Positions 22,098 through 30,763 of a DNA stretch of 64,000 nucleotides are shown here, piece after piece. The notes beneath the pieces are model-generated. The model was given only the letters and a program-made list of their open reading frames with translations. It had not been told where the DNA came from and did not search any database. The position numbers and the translations under genes were made by a program. The stretch's first letter is position 1. Each line of letters starts with the position of its first letter. Location: NCBI RefSeq assembly GCF_001425175.1, contig NZ_LMDV01000001.1, positions 186,001 through 250,000 on the forward strand. Reading direction: 5' to 3'. Origin of the DNA: Nocardioides sp. Root1257. GTDB taxonomy: Bacteria; Actinomycetota; Actinomycetes; Propionibacteriales; Nocardioidaceae.

Positions 22098-23087
22098 ATG
22101 AGCATGCAGCCCACCGGCGCCAAGGACCAGGTCGCCCGCCTCCTCACCCTGGTGCCGTTCCTGCACGCGCGCGGTGCCGTACGCCTCGAGGACGCGGCGC
22201 ACGCCCTCGGCGTGCCTGCCGAGCAGGTGCTCGCCGACCTCAACGTGCTGCTGATGTGCGGCCTCCCGGGCGGCTACCCGGACGACCTGATCGACGTCGA
22301 CCTCGACGCGCTGGAGGAGCCGGGCGGCGACGGCGTCATCCGGATCACCAACGCCGACTACCTGGCCCGTCCGCTGCGGCTGACCCCCACCGAGGCCACC
22401 GCGATCATCGTGGCGCTCCGCGCCCTCCGTGGCAGTGCGGGCGAGGAGACCCGGGAGATCGTCGACCGGGCGCTCGGCAAGCTCGAGGCTGCGGCCGCGC
22501 ACGGCACCGGGACGGTCCAGATCGATCCCGGCGACACGCCTGGGGGGCCCGACGTGGTCCGTCTGGAGGCCGACCTGCGGCAGGCGGCCGCACGGCACCG
22601 GCAGGTCCGGCTGAGCTACTACGTGCCGTCGCGCGACGAGCAGTCCGAGCGGGTCGTCGACCCCCGGGGGATCGTCACTGCGCACGGCTTCACCTACCTG
22701 GACGCCTGGTGCCACAGCGCCGAGGCGCCCCGGCTGTTCCGGCTGGATCGGATCGCGCAGGCGACCGTGCTCGACAGCCCGATCGAGTCCGACCCCGAGC
22801 CGCCCCGCGACCTGGGCAAGGACGGGTTCTTCCCGCAGTCGCCGGAGACCACCTTGGCCACCATCGAGCTCGACCCGGCGGCACGCTGGGTCGTGGAGTA
22901 CTACCCGGTCCACGCCGTACGCCGGCGGCGCGGCGGCCGGCTCGAGGTCGACCTCGTGGTGGCCAACGAGCGGTGGCTGGAGCGGCTGCTGCTCCGGCTG
23001 GCGCCGCACGCCCGGGTGCTCAGCCCGGCGTCGTACGCCGAGTCGTACGCCGCCGCCGCGCGAGATGCTCTCAGCCTCTACGGCTGA
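22098..23087 (+). CDS. pafC: WYL-domain transcriptional activator PafC
   Basis: Partner of PafB. The 329 residues have a winged-helix start (VARLLTLVPFLHARGAVRLEDAAHALGV) and a WYL domain in which the motif is replaced by TYLDAWCHSAEAPRLFRLDRI, normal for PafC. The ATG at 22098 is the first after the repeat spacer; an alternative lies two codons on. tatA follows 64 nt downstream with its own -10. Confidence 0.93.
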   Translation: MSMQPTGAKDQVARLLTLVPFLHARGAVRLEDAAHALGVPAEQVLADLNVLLMCGLPGGYPDDLIDVDLDALEEPGGDGVIRITNADYLARPLRLTPTEATAIIVALRALRGSAGEETREIVDRALGKLEAAAAHGTGTVQIDPGDTPGGPDVVRLEADLRQAAARHRQVRLSYYVPSRDEQSERVVDPRGIVTAHGFTYLDAWCHSAEAPRLFRLDRIAQATVLDSPIESDPEPPRDLGKDGFFPQSPETTLATIELDPAARWVVEYYPVHAVRRRRGGRLEVDLVVANERWLERLLLRLAPHARVLSPASYAESYAAAARDALSLYG

Positions 23088-23112
23088 CGGACGATCAGAC
23101 ACAGTCAGGGCG

Positions 23113-23118
23113 TAGCAT
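23113..23118 (+). promoter_or_regulatory. -10 of tatA
   Basis: TAGCAT predicts a start near 23125 and a leader of about 27 nt with GATGAGGT before the ATG at 23152. Confidence 0.4.
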
Positions 23119-23151
23119 GGACGACGCCCGCAACCAACAGATGAGGTCACG

Positions 23152-23436
23152 ATGCTCAACCCCATGATCGGATTGCCCCAGGGAGCCGAGTGGCTCGTCA
23201 TCCTGGCAATCGTCATCCTCGTCTTCGGTGCCGCGAAGCTGCCCGACCTGGCCCGCGGGACCGGCCAGGCGCTGCGCATCTTCAAGGCCGAGACCAAGGG
23301 CCTGCGCGATGACGAGGACGACGAGAAGTCGACCCCGCCCGTGCCGCCGGCTGCGACCGAGCTGCCCCCGACGCCTCCCGCCGCGCCGGTCCAGCCCCCC
23401 GTCGAGGACCGCCAGGCCGACAAGAACAACGGCTGA
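23152..23436 (+). CDS. tatA: Sec-independent translocase subunit TatA
   Basis: TatA forms the pore of the twin-arginine export system. The 94 residues show the N-terminal helix EWLVILAIVILVFGAAKLPDLARGTGQAL with the FG hinge and the amphipathic helix, then an acidic and proline-rich tail. tatC follows after 21 nt, as is common next to pafBC. Confidence 0.95.
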   Translation: MLNPMIGLPQGAEWLVILAIVILVFGAAKLPDLARGTGQALRIFKAETKGLRDDEDDEKSTPPVPPAATELPPTPPAAPVQPPVEDRQADKNNG

Positions 23437-23457
23437 GGCCGGAGACCCCGCACGCCC

Positions 23458-24297
23458 GTGGCGCTACGAGGTATCTATCGGCTCTTCTCCGGCAAGCCCG
23501 TCCACCCGGTGGGCGACGACGGCCGGATGGCGCTCTCGGACCACTTCCGAGAGCTCCGCGCACGCGTCCTGAAGGTCGCGCTCACGTTCCTTGTCGTCTT
23601 CGGCGTCTCGCTCTTCTTCTTCGACCAGCTCTTCGACTTCGTGTACGGGCCGTACAAGGAGGCGAGGGAGAACCTCCCGGAGAGCACCAAGAGCATCACG
23701 TCGACCCAGGGCGCCGGTGGCGGTCTGATGCTCTACCTGAAGCTCTGCGGCTTCGCCGCGCTGATCATCACGTGCCCGGTCTGGCTCTACCAGATCTGGG
23801 CGTTCATCGTGCCCGGGCTGCACCCGAGCGAGAAGCGCTGGACGCGCGTCTTCGTCGCCGTCGCCGCGCCGCTCTTCCTGGTCGGTCTGGTCCTCGGCTG
23901 GCTGACCCTCCCGAAGGGCCTCGAGGTGCTCATCGGGCTCAACCCCGACGTCATCACCAACATCATCGACTTCAACGAGTACCTGCAGTTCTTCACCCGG
24001 ACCCTGCTCGTCTTCGGGCTCGCGTTCGAGATCCCGGTCTTCGTGGTGATGCTCAACCGCGCTGGCGTCGTGAAGGGCAAGACGCTCGCGCAGTACCGCC
24101 CCTGGATCATCGTCGGCATCTTCGTGTTCGCGGCCGTCGCGACACCCTCCACGGACCCGTTCACGATGACGATCATGGCGGTGCCGATGGTCGTCCTCTA
24201 CTTCATCTCCGAGGTGCTGGCGCGGGTCCATGACCGCCGCAAGGAGGAGGCCCGTCCCAACGCCGGGCTGTCGCCCGACGAGGCGTCACCACTGTGA
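23458..24297 (+). CDS. tatC: Sec-independent translocase subunit TatC
   Basis: TatC is the polytopic receptor for twin-arginine signal peptides. The 279 residues contain MALSDHFRELRARVLKVAL, the E/F-rich first motif, six hydrophobic segments, and FVVMLNRAGVVKG with the conserved loop. A GTG at 23458 is used, although the internal start at MALSDH would also fit many homologues. The stop overlaps the next start (GTGA). Confidence 0.95.
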   Translation: MALRGIYRLFSGKPVHPVGDDGRMALSDHFRELRARVLKVALTFLVVFGVSLFFFDQLFDFVYGPYKEARENLPESTKSITSTQGAGGGLMLYLKLCGFAALIITCPVWLYQIWAFIVPGLHPSEKRWTRVFVAVAAPLFLVGLVLGWLTLPKGLEVLIGLNPDVITNIIDFNEYLQFFTRTLLVFGLAFEIPVFVVMLNRAGVVKGKTLAQYRPWIIVGIFVFAAVATPSTDPFTMTIMAVPMVVLYFISEVLARVHDRRKEEARPNAGLSPDEASPL

Positions 24298-24695
24298 GCG
24301 AGGCCTTCGCACCCGTGGATCCCTTCGACCTTCCCGACTGGCTGGGAGTGGCCGCGGTGACCTGGTCGGCGCAAGCCGGCCTGCGCACCGGGTACGCCGT
24401 CCGCGGCGAGCTCGTGAGCGACGGCGTCGACCCCGTGGCGTGCGACCTGGTCGCGGTCGACGAGGCCTACCCGACGCCGATCGCGCCGGACGACGTGCGT
24501 ACGCGCGCCCACCAGGCCTGGCGCAACGGCGAGGTCCACCTGGTCCGCCGCGAGGGCCGCCTCGCGCTGGCGGTCCCGGGCACGTTCTTCACCGCCGACC
24601 TGGTCCTCGACGCCTTCGCCCGCCTGGCCCGCGCGGTCGGCGCCTCCGCCGATCGATACGCCGTCCTGCTCCGGATCGGCGATTCCGGACGCTGA
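24294..24695 (+). CDS. Conserved hypothetical protein downstream of tatC
   Basis: A 133-residue soluble protein of unknown function, starting VSEAFAPVDPFDLPDWLGVAAVTW and overlapping the tatC stop by 4 nt. No transmembrane helix or catalytic motif is seen. My recollection is that similar proteins lie between tatC and the diacylglycerol kinase gene in related actinobacteria. Confidence 0.7.
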   Translation: MSEAFAPVDPFDLPDWLGVAAVTWSAQAGLRTGYAVRGELVSDGVDPVACDLVAVDEAYPTPIAPDDVRTRAHQAWRNGEVHLVRREGRLALAVPGTFFTADLVLDAFARLARAVGASADRYAVLLRIGDSGR

Positions 24696-24706
24696 CTGTC
24701 CGCTGC

Positions 24707-24765
24707 ACGTTTGGTCACCAAGCACAGAGCCGGAGCGCTCCCACCCACGGTTGGTGACCAAACGT
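24707..24765. repeat. Intergenic palindromic element, locus 7 (inverted)
   Basis: Perfect 15-bp arms (24707-24721 and 24751-24765); core GGAGCGCTCCCAC. It begins 12 nt after the hypothetical gene stop and precedes the lipid kinase promoter. Confidence 0.9.
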
Positions 24766-24788
24766 CGCCCCCGGAGGCCGGCGATCGC

Positions 24789-24800
24789 TACTGTTCGCCC
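24789..24800 (+). promoter_or_regulatory. Leaderless -10 of the lipid kinase gene
   Basis: TACTGT is followed by 6 nt and the GTG at 24801. Confidence 0.5.
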
Positions 24801-25682
24801 GTGACCGGCACCACGGGCGAGATCGCGCTGCTGACCAATCCCACGTCCGGCAAGGGCAGGGGAGCGAAGGCGCGCGACGCGGCGCTGGCCCGCTTCGCGG
24901 AGGCCGGCATCACCCCCCGCAGCCTGGCCGGCCGCGACGCGGACGAGGCACAGGACCTCGCGCGCCAGTGCGTGGCCGACGGGGTCGAGACGCTCGTCAT
25001 CGTCGGCGGAGACGGCATGGTCCACCTCGGCGTCCAGGCGCTCGCCGGCAGCAGCACCGCGCTGGGCGTCGTCCCGGCCGGCACCGGCAACGACGTCGCC
25101 CGCTACTTCGACCTGCCCCGCAAGGACCCCCGCGCCGCCGTCGAGCGGATCCTGGCCGGACAGCGCCGGACGGTGGACCTGGCCCGCAGCGGCGCCAAGT
25201 ACTTCACCACCGTGCTGTGCGCCGGGTTCGACGCCGTCGTCAACGAGCGCGCCAACAGCATGACCTGGCCCAAGGGCCAGATGCGCTACAACATCGCCAC
25301 CCTCGCCGAGCTGCGCACCTTCGAGCCGTTGCCGTACACGCTCGACCTGGACGGCGTACCGCTCTCGCTCGAGGCGATGATGGTCTCGGTCGGCAACGGG
25401 CCGTCCTTCGGCGGCGGCCTGCGCATCACCGAGGGCGCGCTGCTCGACGACGGGCTGCTGGACGTGGTGATCATCAAGCCGATGAGCAAGCCCGCCCTGG
25501 TCCGCACCTATCCCAAGCTCTTCAAGGGCACCCACACCACGCACCCGGCGTACGAGCACCACCGCGTCCGCTCGGTGACGGTGGCGGCGCCGGGCATCGT
25601 CTCGTACGCCGACGGCGAGCGTTTCGGCGCCCTGCCGCTGACGGTGGAGTGTGCGCCGGGAGCGCTGACGGTCCTCGCGTAG
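24801..25682 (+). CDS. Diacylglycerol kinase family lipid kinase
   Basis: The 293 residues have the DAGK catalytic motifs LLTNPTSGKGRGAK, VIVGGDGMVHLGVQAL and VPAGTGNDVARYFDLP, and the C-terminal YADGERFG typical of DagK/YegS-type enzymes. It phosphorylates diacylglycerol or a related lipid at the membrane with ATP. The GTG start follows from the -10 hexamer. Its TAG stop forms the first part of the helY -10. Confidence 0.92.
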   Translation: MTGTTGEIALLTNPTSGKGRGAKARDAALARFAEAGITPRSLAGRDADEAQDLARQCVADGVETLVIVGGDGMVHLGVQALAGSSTALGVVPAGTGNDVARYFDLPRKDPRAAVERILAGQRRTVDLARSGAKYFTTVLCAGFDAVVNERANSMTWPKGQMRYNIATLAELRTFEPLPYTLDLDGVPLSLEAMMVSVGNGPSFGGGLRITEGALLDDGLLDVVIIKPMSKPALVRTYPKLFKGTHTTHPAYEHHRVRSVTVAAPGIVSYADGERFGALPLTVECAPGALTVLA

Positions 25683-25692
25683 GTTTGGGCGC
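25680..25692 (+). promoter_or_regulatory. Leaderless -10 of helY
   Basis: TAGGTT starts with the upstream stop codon and is followed by 7 nt and the ATG at 25693. Confidence 0.5.
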
Positions 25693-28494
25693 ATGAGCAC
25701 CGCGGACGACCAGGACCTCTCGCCGTCCGAGCGGTACTCCAGCTACCGCAAGCAGCGTCAGCACCCCGTCGTACGTGACTTCGCTGGCCTGTACGACTTC
25801 CCGCTCGACGACTTCCAGCGACGCGGCTGCGAGGCGATCGAGGAGGGCCGCAGCGTGCTGGTCGCCGCGCCGACCGGGTCCGGCAAGACGATCGTCGGCG
25901 AGTTCGCGGTGCACCTGGCGCTCGAGACCGGACGCAAGGCGTTCTTCACCACGCCGATCAAGGCGCTCTCGAACCAGAAGTACGCCGACCTGGTCGCCCG
26001 CTACGGCCCCGACAAGGTCGGCCTGCTGACCGGCGACAACGTCGTCAACGGCGAGGCACCGATCGTGGTGATGACCACCGAGGTGCTGCGCAACATGCTG
26101 TACGCCGGCTCGCGGACCCTGCTCGGCCTCGGCTTCGTCGTCATGGACGAGGTGCACTACCTCGCCGACCGCGCCCGCGGTGCGGTCTGGGAGGAGGTGA
26201 TCATCCACCTCCCGGAGTCGGTCGCACTGGTCTCCCTGTCGGCCACGGTCTCCAACGCCGAGGAGTTCGGCGAGTGGCTCGAGACGGTCCGCGGCGACAC
26301 CACCGTGATCGTCGAGGAACGGCGACCGGTCCCGCTCTACCAGCACGTGATGGTCGGCAAGCGCCTCCTCGACCTCTTCGCCTCCTCGGACGTCGACGCC
26401 GCCGCCGGCTTCGTCAAGGAGGGCGCACCGGTCAACGACGAGCTGCTCAAGGTCGCCCGCGACGACTGGGCCAGCAGCCGCATCAAGGACCGTCGTACGC
26501 CGCGCGGCCGGTCGAAGCCCGGGCAGCGTCAGGTCGGCAACGGCCGCCGGGTGTGGATCCCCAGCCGGGTCGACGTGATCGACCGCCTCGACCGCGAGGG
26601 CCTGCTGCCCGCGATCGTCTTCGTCTTCAGCCGGGTCGGGTGCGACGCGGCGGTCACGCAGTGCCTCAACGCCGGGATCCGGCTGACCAAGCCGGAGGAG
26701 CGCGACGAGATCTTCGCGTTCGTGGAGGCGTCCTGCCGACACCTGCCCGCCGACGACCTCCAGGTCCTGGGCTACCACGACTTCCTCGACGGACTGACCC
26801 GCGGTGTCGCCGCGCACCACGCCGGCATGCTGCCCGCGTTCAAGCAGTGCGTGGAGGAGCTCTACGTCCGCGGCCTGTGCAAGGTGGTCTTCGCGACCGA
26901 GACCCTGGCGCTCGGCATCAACATGCCCGCTCGCACGGTGGTCATCGAGAAGCTCGACAAGTGGAACGGCGAGACCCACGCCGCCATCACGCCGGGGGAG
27001 TACACCCAGCTCACCGGCCGCGCGGGCCGTCGCGGCCTCGACGTCGAGGGCCACGGCGTCGTCCTCTGGCAGCCCGGCATGAACCCTCGTGAGCTGGCCG
27101 GCCTCGCCTCCACACGCACCTATCCACTGCGCTCGTCGTTCCGGCCGTCGTACAACATGGCGGTCAACCTCGTGCACCAGTTCGGCCGCACCCGGTCGCG
27201 GGAGCTGCTCGAGCAGTCGTTCGCGCAGTTCCAGGCCGACAAGGCCGTCGTCGGCCTCGCGCGACAGCTGCGCAAGGCCGAGGACGCCCTCGACGGCTAC
27301 CGCGAGGCGGCGGCCTGCGACCGCGGCGACTTCATGGAGTACGCCGCCCTTCGGCAGCGCATCAGCGACGTCGAGAAGGGCGCCAGCAAGGCCCGCAAGG
27401 CCGACCTCCGCGAGGAGGCCGCCGCGTCGCTGAAGGAGTTGAAGCCGGGCGACGTGATCATGGTGCCGACGGGGAAGTTCGCCGGCTGGGCCGTCGTCGT
27501 CGACCCGGGCTGGTCGCCCGAGGGGCCGCGACCGTACGTCGTCACCTCGGACCGTCAGGCGCGCCGGCTCGCGATGATCGACTTCCCGGCGCCCGTGGAG
27601 GCGATGGGGAAGGTCAAGATCCCCAAGAACTTCAACGGCCGCAACCCGCAGATGCGCCGCGACCTCGCCTCGGCGCTCAAGTCGCGCACGCACGACCTGG
27701 CGCCGCCGCGGCTGGTGAAGCAGCGCGGCCGCGACCAGACCCGCAACCATGCGGACGACGAGGTCAGCCGCCTGCGCGACCAGCTGCGCGCCCACCCCTG
27801 CCACGACTGCCCCGACCGCGAGGACCACGCACGCTGGGCGGAGCGCTGGGTGAAGCTCGACCGGGACGCGCAGACGCTGCGGCGCCGGGTTGAGCAGCGC
27901 ACCAACACGGTCGCCCGGCAGTTCGACCGGGTCTGCGACGTGCTCACCGCGCTGGACTACCTCGAGGGCGACACGATCACCGAGCGGGGCAAGCACCTGA
28001 TGCGGCTCTACTCCGACATGGACCTGGTGGCGGCCGAGTCGATCCGGCTCGGGCTGTGGGACGGCCTCTCGCCGTCCGAGCTCGCCGCCGCCCTGTCGGT
28101 GCTCGTCTTCGAGGCGCGACGTCCCGACGACGCCTCCTCGCCGCGGCTGCCCGGAGGCCGGGTGCGCGAGGTGATCGGCGAGATGGTGAAGCTGTGGGGG
28201 AGCCTCGACGCCCTCGAGCGCGACCACAAGCTGGACTTCCTGCGCTCGCCCGACCTCGGCTTCGTGTGGGTCTCCTACCGGTGGGCCGAGGGCGACGACC
28301 TCGACGACGTACTGGTCGCCAGCGACCTCGCCGCGGGCGACTTCGTCCGCTGGATGAAGCAGCTCATCGACCTGGCGGGGCAGGTCGCGGGCGCCGCCGG
28401 AGACAGCGCGCTCCGGGACACGGCCCGCCAGGCCATCGGAGCGCTACGGCGCGGCGTCGTGGCCTACGACTCGCTGGCCGACGACGAGCCCTAG
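25693..28494 (+). CDS. helY: Ski2-like DEVH-box helicase HelY
   Basis: The 933-residue protein is a superfamily 2 helicase of the Ski2/Mtr4 type, probably acting on RNA. Motif I APTGSGKT lies at 59-66, motif II DEVH near 153, motif III SLSATVSN, motif V ATETLALGINMPARTVVIEKL and motif VI QLTGRAGRRGLDVEGHGV. The C-terminal half has the helical and KOW-like region of Mtr4 relatives and a CHDCPDREDHARW cluster. The gene is usual behind tatC in actinobacteria. Confidence 0.94.
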   Translation: MSTADDQDLSPSERYSSYRKQRQHPVVRDFAGLYDFPLDDFQRRGCEAIEEGRSVLVAAPTGSGKTIVGEFAVHLALETGRKAFFTTPIKALSNQKYADLVARYGPDKVGLLTGDNVVNGEAPIVVMTTEVLRNMLYAGSRTLLGLGFVVMDEVHYLADRARGAVWEEVIIHLPESVALVSLSATVSNAEEFGEWLETVRGDTTVIVEERRPVPLYQHVMVGKRLLDLFASSDVDAAAGFVKEGAPVNDELLKVARDDWASSRIKDRRTPRGRSKPGQRQVGNGRRVWIPSRVDVIDRLDREGLLPAIVFVFSRVGCDAAVTQCLNAGIRLTKPEERDEIFAFVEASCRHLPADDLQVLGYHDFLDGLTRGVAAHHAGMLPAFKQCVEELYVRGLCKVVFATETLALGINMPARTVVIEKLDKWNGETHAAITPGEYTQLTGRAGRRGLDVEGHGVVLWQPGMNPRELAGLASTRTYPLRSSFRPSYNMAVNLVHQFGRTRSRELLEQSFAQFQADKAVVGLARQLRKAEDALDGYREAAACDRGDFMEYAALRQRISDVEKGASKARKADLREEAAASLKELKPGDVIMVPTGKFAGWAVVVDPGWSPEGPRPYVVTSDRQARRLAMIDFPAPVEAMGKVKIPKNFNGRNPQMRRDLASALKSRTHDLAPPRLVKQRGRDQTRNHADDEVSRLRDQLRAHPCHDCPDREDHARWAERWVKLDRDAQTLRRRVEQRTNTVARQFDRVCDVLTALDYLEGDTITERGKHLMRLYSDMDLVAAESIRLGLWDGLSPSELAAALSVLVFEARRPDDASSPRLPGGRVREVIGEMVKLWGSLDALERDHKLDFLRSPDLGFVWVSYRWAEGDDLDDVLVASDLAAGDFVRWMKQLIDLAGQVAGAAGDSALRDTARQAIGALRRGVVAYDSLADDEP

Positions 28495-29138
28495 GAGAGA
28501 GCCTCGGCTATCGGGGTGGCGCCGTTCGTCAGCGCCCACTGCTGCCCGATCGTGCGGTCGGTGTCGAGGGCCGCGGCGACCACCGCGGCGACGTCGGCCC
28601 GCGTGACGTCACCCCGGGGTACGTCGGGGCCGAGGGTCACCAGCCCGGTCGCCGGGTCGTCGGTGAGCCGGCCCGGGCGCAGGATCGTCCAGTCCAGGTC
28701 GCTGTCGCGTAGGGCGGCGTCCGCGTCGCGCTTCGCCTCGACGTACGCCCGCCAGACGTCGCCGGTGTCCTCCGGCAGCGGGTCGTCCACGCCGATCGCG
28801 GAGATCTGCACGAAGCGCCGGATGCCCGCCAGGCGGGCGCCCTCGATCGACTTCAGCGAGCCCTCGAGGTCGACGGTGCGCTTGCGCTCGATGTTGCCGT
28901 CCGGTCCTCCACCGGCAGCGAACACGACAGCCTCGCAGCGCTCGAACGCCGAGGCGAACGCCGCCGCGTCCTGCTGCTCGATGTCGAGCAGCCTGACCTC
29001 GGCGCCCTTGGCCTCCAGCTCCGCACGGTAGGCCTCAGTGCGGACCAGTGCGACGGGGTCGTGGTCCGAGCGGCGCAGGTCGTGGATGAGGTGCTGGGCC
29101 ACCTGTCCGTGGCCCCCGACGATCGCGATTCGAGTCAT
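28491..29138 (-). CDS. NAD(P)-binding NmrA/SDR-like protein
   Basis: The 215-residue Rossmann protein begins MTRIAIVGGHGQVAQHLIHDL, a G-x-x-G-x-x-x nucleotide-binding motif, with VQISAIGV and a YVEAKRDAD motif resembling the Y-x-x-x-K of extended SDRs. It belongs to the atypical SDR group of NAD(P)H-binding proteins; the substrate is unknown. Convergent with helY and overlapping its stop by 4 nt. Confidence 0.85.
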   Translation of the reverse strand: MTRIAIVGGHGQVAQHLIHDLRRSDHDPVALVRTEAYRAELEAKGAEVRLLDIEQQDAAAFASAFERCEAVVFAAGGGPDGNIERKRTVDLEGSLKSIEGARLAGIRRFVQISAIGVDDPLPEDTGDVWRAYVEAKRDADAALRDSDLDWTILRPGRLTDDPATGLVTLGPDVPRGDVTRADVAAVVAAALDTDRTIGQQWALTNGATPIAEALS

Positions 29139-29151
29139 GGTCTCCACCGTA
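29139..29151 (-). promoter_or_regulatory. Leaderless -10 of the NmrA-like gene
   Basis: On the minus strand TACGGT is followed by 7 nt and the ATG at 29138. Confidence 0.5.
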
Positions 29152-29167
29152 CGGGCGGCCCGAAGCT

Positions 29168-29230
29168 CGACGTTTGGTCACCAACCGTGGATGGACGCGC
29201 TCCCACTCTGCGCTTGGTGACCAAACGTCG
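29168..29230. repeat. Intergenic palindromic element, locus 8 (inverted)
   Basis: Arms CGACGTTTGGTCACCAA (29168-29184) and complement (29214-29230) are perfect over 17 bp; the core reads GGACGCGCTCCCAC. It lies 8 nt after the minus-strand exonuclease stop. Confidence 0.9.
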
Positions 29231-29237
29231 CAGACGG

Positions 29238-30179
29238 TCAGCCGCAGAGCACCTCGGTCAGGCGCTGCACCGGGCTCTCGATGCCCCACTTGGTGCCGAG
29301 CTCGGCGACCCGCTGGAGGTCGACCGGCTCGGACGGGAGCCGGGTGGCGGGGGAGCCCAGGTCGATGTCGCGGGCAACGGCGACGACCTGCGGTGCGACG
29401 GCGAGGTAGTCGGCGGCGGCCTTGATCTTGCCGCGCGGCCCGGGACCCATGTCGCCGTCCGGGTCATGGGCCGCCGCGACGATGCCGTCCATGTCGCCGA
29501 AGCGCTGGAGCAGGGTCGCGGCGGTCTTCTCGCCGACGCCGGCGACGCCCGGCAGGCCGTCGGAGGCGTCGCCGCGCAAGGTGGCGAAGTCGGCGTACTG
29601 GTGCGCATCGATCGCGTACTTGGTGCGCACCCAGTCGTTGGTCACCCGCTCGTGGTTGCCGACACCGCGGGCGATGTAGAGGACCCGGACGTCGGCCGAG
29701 TCGTCGACGAGCTGGAAGAGGTCGCGGTCGCCGGTGACGATGTCGACCGGCTGGCGCGCCTGGCTGGCGAAGGAGCCGATCACGTCGTCGGCCTCGTAGC
29801 CGTCGGCGCCCACCACGCAGAGCCCGAACGCCTCCAGCACGTCGAGGATGATCGGCACCTGCACCTGGAGCGGGTCGGGCACCTCCTCGATGTCGGGTGC
29901 CCCCTGCTTCTCGGCGACCACCCGGTGCGCCTTGTACGACGGCAGCAGGTCGACCCGCCACTGCGGCCGCCAGTCGTTGTCCCAGCAGCAGACCAGGTCG
30001 GTGGGCCGGTAGTCGCCGACCAGCCGGGAGATGAAGTCGAGGAACCCGCGCACGGCGTTCACCGGCGTACCGTCGGGCGCCTTGATCTCCGGAACGCCGA
30101 AGAACGCCCGGAAGTACATCGAGGCGCTGTCGAGCAGCATGAGACGGCCGGGTTGCGAGTCGGTCACGAACGCATCCAA
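29238..30179 (-). CDS. 5'-3' exonuclease (PolA N-terminal type, stand-alone)
   Basis: The 313-residue FEN-like nuclease resembles the N-terminal domain of DNA polymerase I without the polymerase. LLDSASMYFRAFFG, GADGYEADDVIGSFA and VTGDRDLFQLVDD provide the metal-binding acidic residues, and ASDGLPGVAGVGEKTAATLLQRFG is the helix-hairpin-helix DNA-binding motif. A role in flap or primer removal is inferred. Start may be the ATG at 30179 or the in-frame GTG five codons downstream. Confidence 0.9.
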   Translation of the reverse strand: MDAFVTDSQPGRLMLLDSASMYFRAFFGVPEIKAPDGTPVNAVRGFLDFISRLVGDYRPTDLVCCWDNDWRPQWRVDLLPSYKAHRVVAEKQGAPDIEEVPDPLQVQVPIILDVLEAFGLCVVGADGYEADDVIGSFASQARQPVDIVTGDRDLFQLVDDSADVRVLYIARGVGNHERVTNDWVRTKYAIDAHQYADFATLRGDASDGLPGVAGVGEKTAATLLQRFGDMDGIVAAAHDPDGDMGPGPRGKIKAAADYLAVAPQVVAVARDIDLGSPATRLPSEPVDLQRVAELGTKWGIESPVQRLTEVLCG

Positions 30180-30194
30180 TCACGGGATCGCGGC

Positions 30195-30207
30195 TAGTCT
30201 GTGCGCC
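30195..30207 (+). promoter_or_regulatory. Leaderless -10 of the AsnC-family gene
   Basis: TAGTCT is followed by 7 nt and the GTG at 30208. The divergent exonuclease gene begins only 28 nt away. Confidence 0.5.
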
Positions 30208-30660
30208 GTGAGCCAGTCGGAACTCGAAGCAACGGACCGCAAGATCCTCGAGCTCCTCGCCAACGACGGAAGAATGTCCTTCACCGATCTGGGGAAGGCC
30301 ACCGGACTTTCGACGTCAGCGGTCCATCAGCGCGTCAAGCGGCTCGAGGGCCGCGGGCTGATCCGTGGGTACGGCGCGAGCATCGACCACGAGCAGCTCG
30401 GGCTCCCGCTGACGGCGTTCATCTCGATCCGTCCGATCGACCCGTCCCAGCCCGACGACTCGCCGGAGCGGGTGCGCGGCATCCCCGAGATCGAGTCCTG
30501 CTGGTCGGTCGCCGGCGACGAGTCCTACATCCTCAAGGTGCGGGTCGCGACGCCGACCGCGCTCGAGGACCTGCTCGCGCGGATCCGGGCCGCGGCCAAC
30601 GTCTCCACGCGGACGACGATCGTGCTGTCGACGCCGTACGAGAACCGCTCCGTCACCTGA
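30208..30660 (+). CDS. Lrp/AsnC-family transcriptional regulator
   Basis: The 150 residues have an N-terminal helix-turn-helix (TDRKILELLANDGRMSFTDLGKATGLSTSAVHQRVKRLE) and a C-terminal RAM ligand-binding domain (GLPLTAFISIRP, SCWSVAGDESYILKVRV). Such regulators respond to amino acids. It is convergent with lysine 2,3-aminomutase, so a link to lysine or beta-lysine metabolism is possible but not shown. Confidence 0.9.
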   Translation: MSQSELEATDRKILELLANDGRMSFTDLGKATGLSTSAVHQRVKRLEGRGLIRGYGASIDHEQLGLPLTAFISIRPIDPSQPDDSPERVRGIPEIESCWSVAGDESYILKVRVATPTALEDLLARIRAAANVSTRTTIVLSTPYENRSVT

Positions 30661-30677
30661 CCTGCGCCCTCCGGCGA

Positions 30678-30740
30678 CGACGTTTGGTCACCAACCCAGG
30701 GTGGGAGCGTTCCCGGTCTGTGCTTGGTGACCAAACGTCG
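30678..30740. repeat. Intergenic palindromic element, locus 9 (inverted, reverse orientation)
   Basis: Perfect 17-bp arms (30678-30694 and 30724-30740). The core GTGGGAGCGTTCCC is the reverse complement of the usual CTCCCAC-containing core, so this copy is inserted in the opposite direction. It separates the convergent AsnC (stop 30660) and aminomutase (stop 30764) genes. Confidence 0.9.
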
Positions 30741-30763
30741 GAGCGGGAGCGGTCAGGCCGCCG

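Noticed and set aside
22019..22100. Small protein starting at the pafB stop (reading S-E-R-S-E-R)
   Set aside because: The frame only reflects the AGCGAGCG repeat and has no family resemblance; it is better described as repeat spacer.
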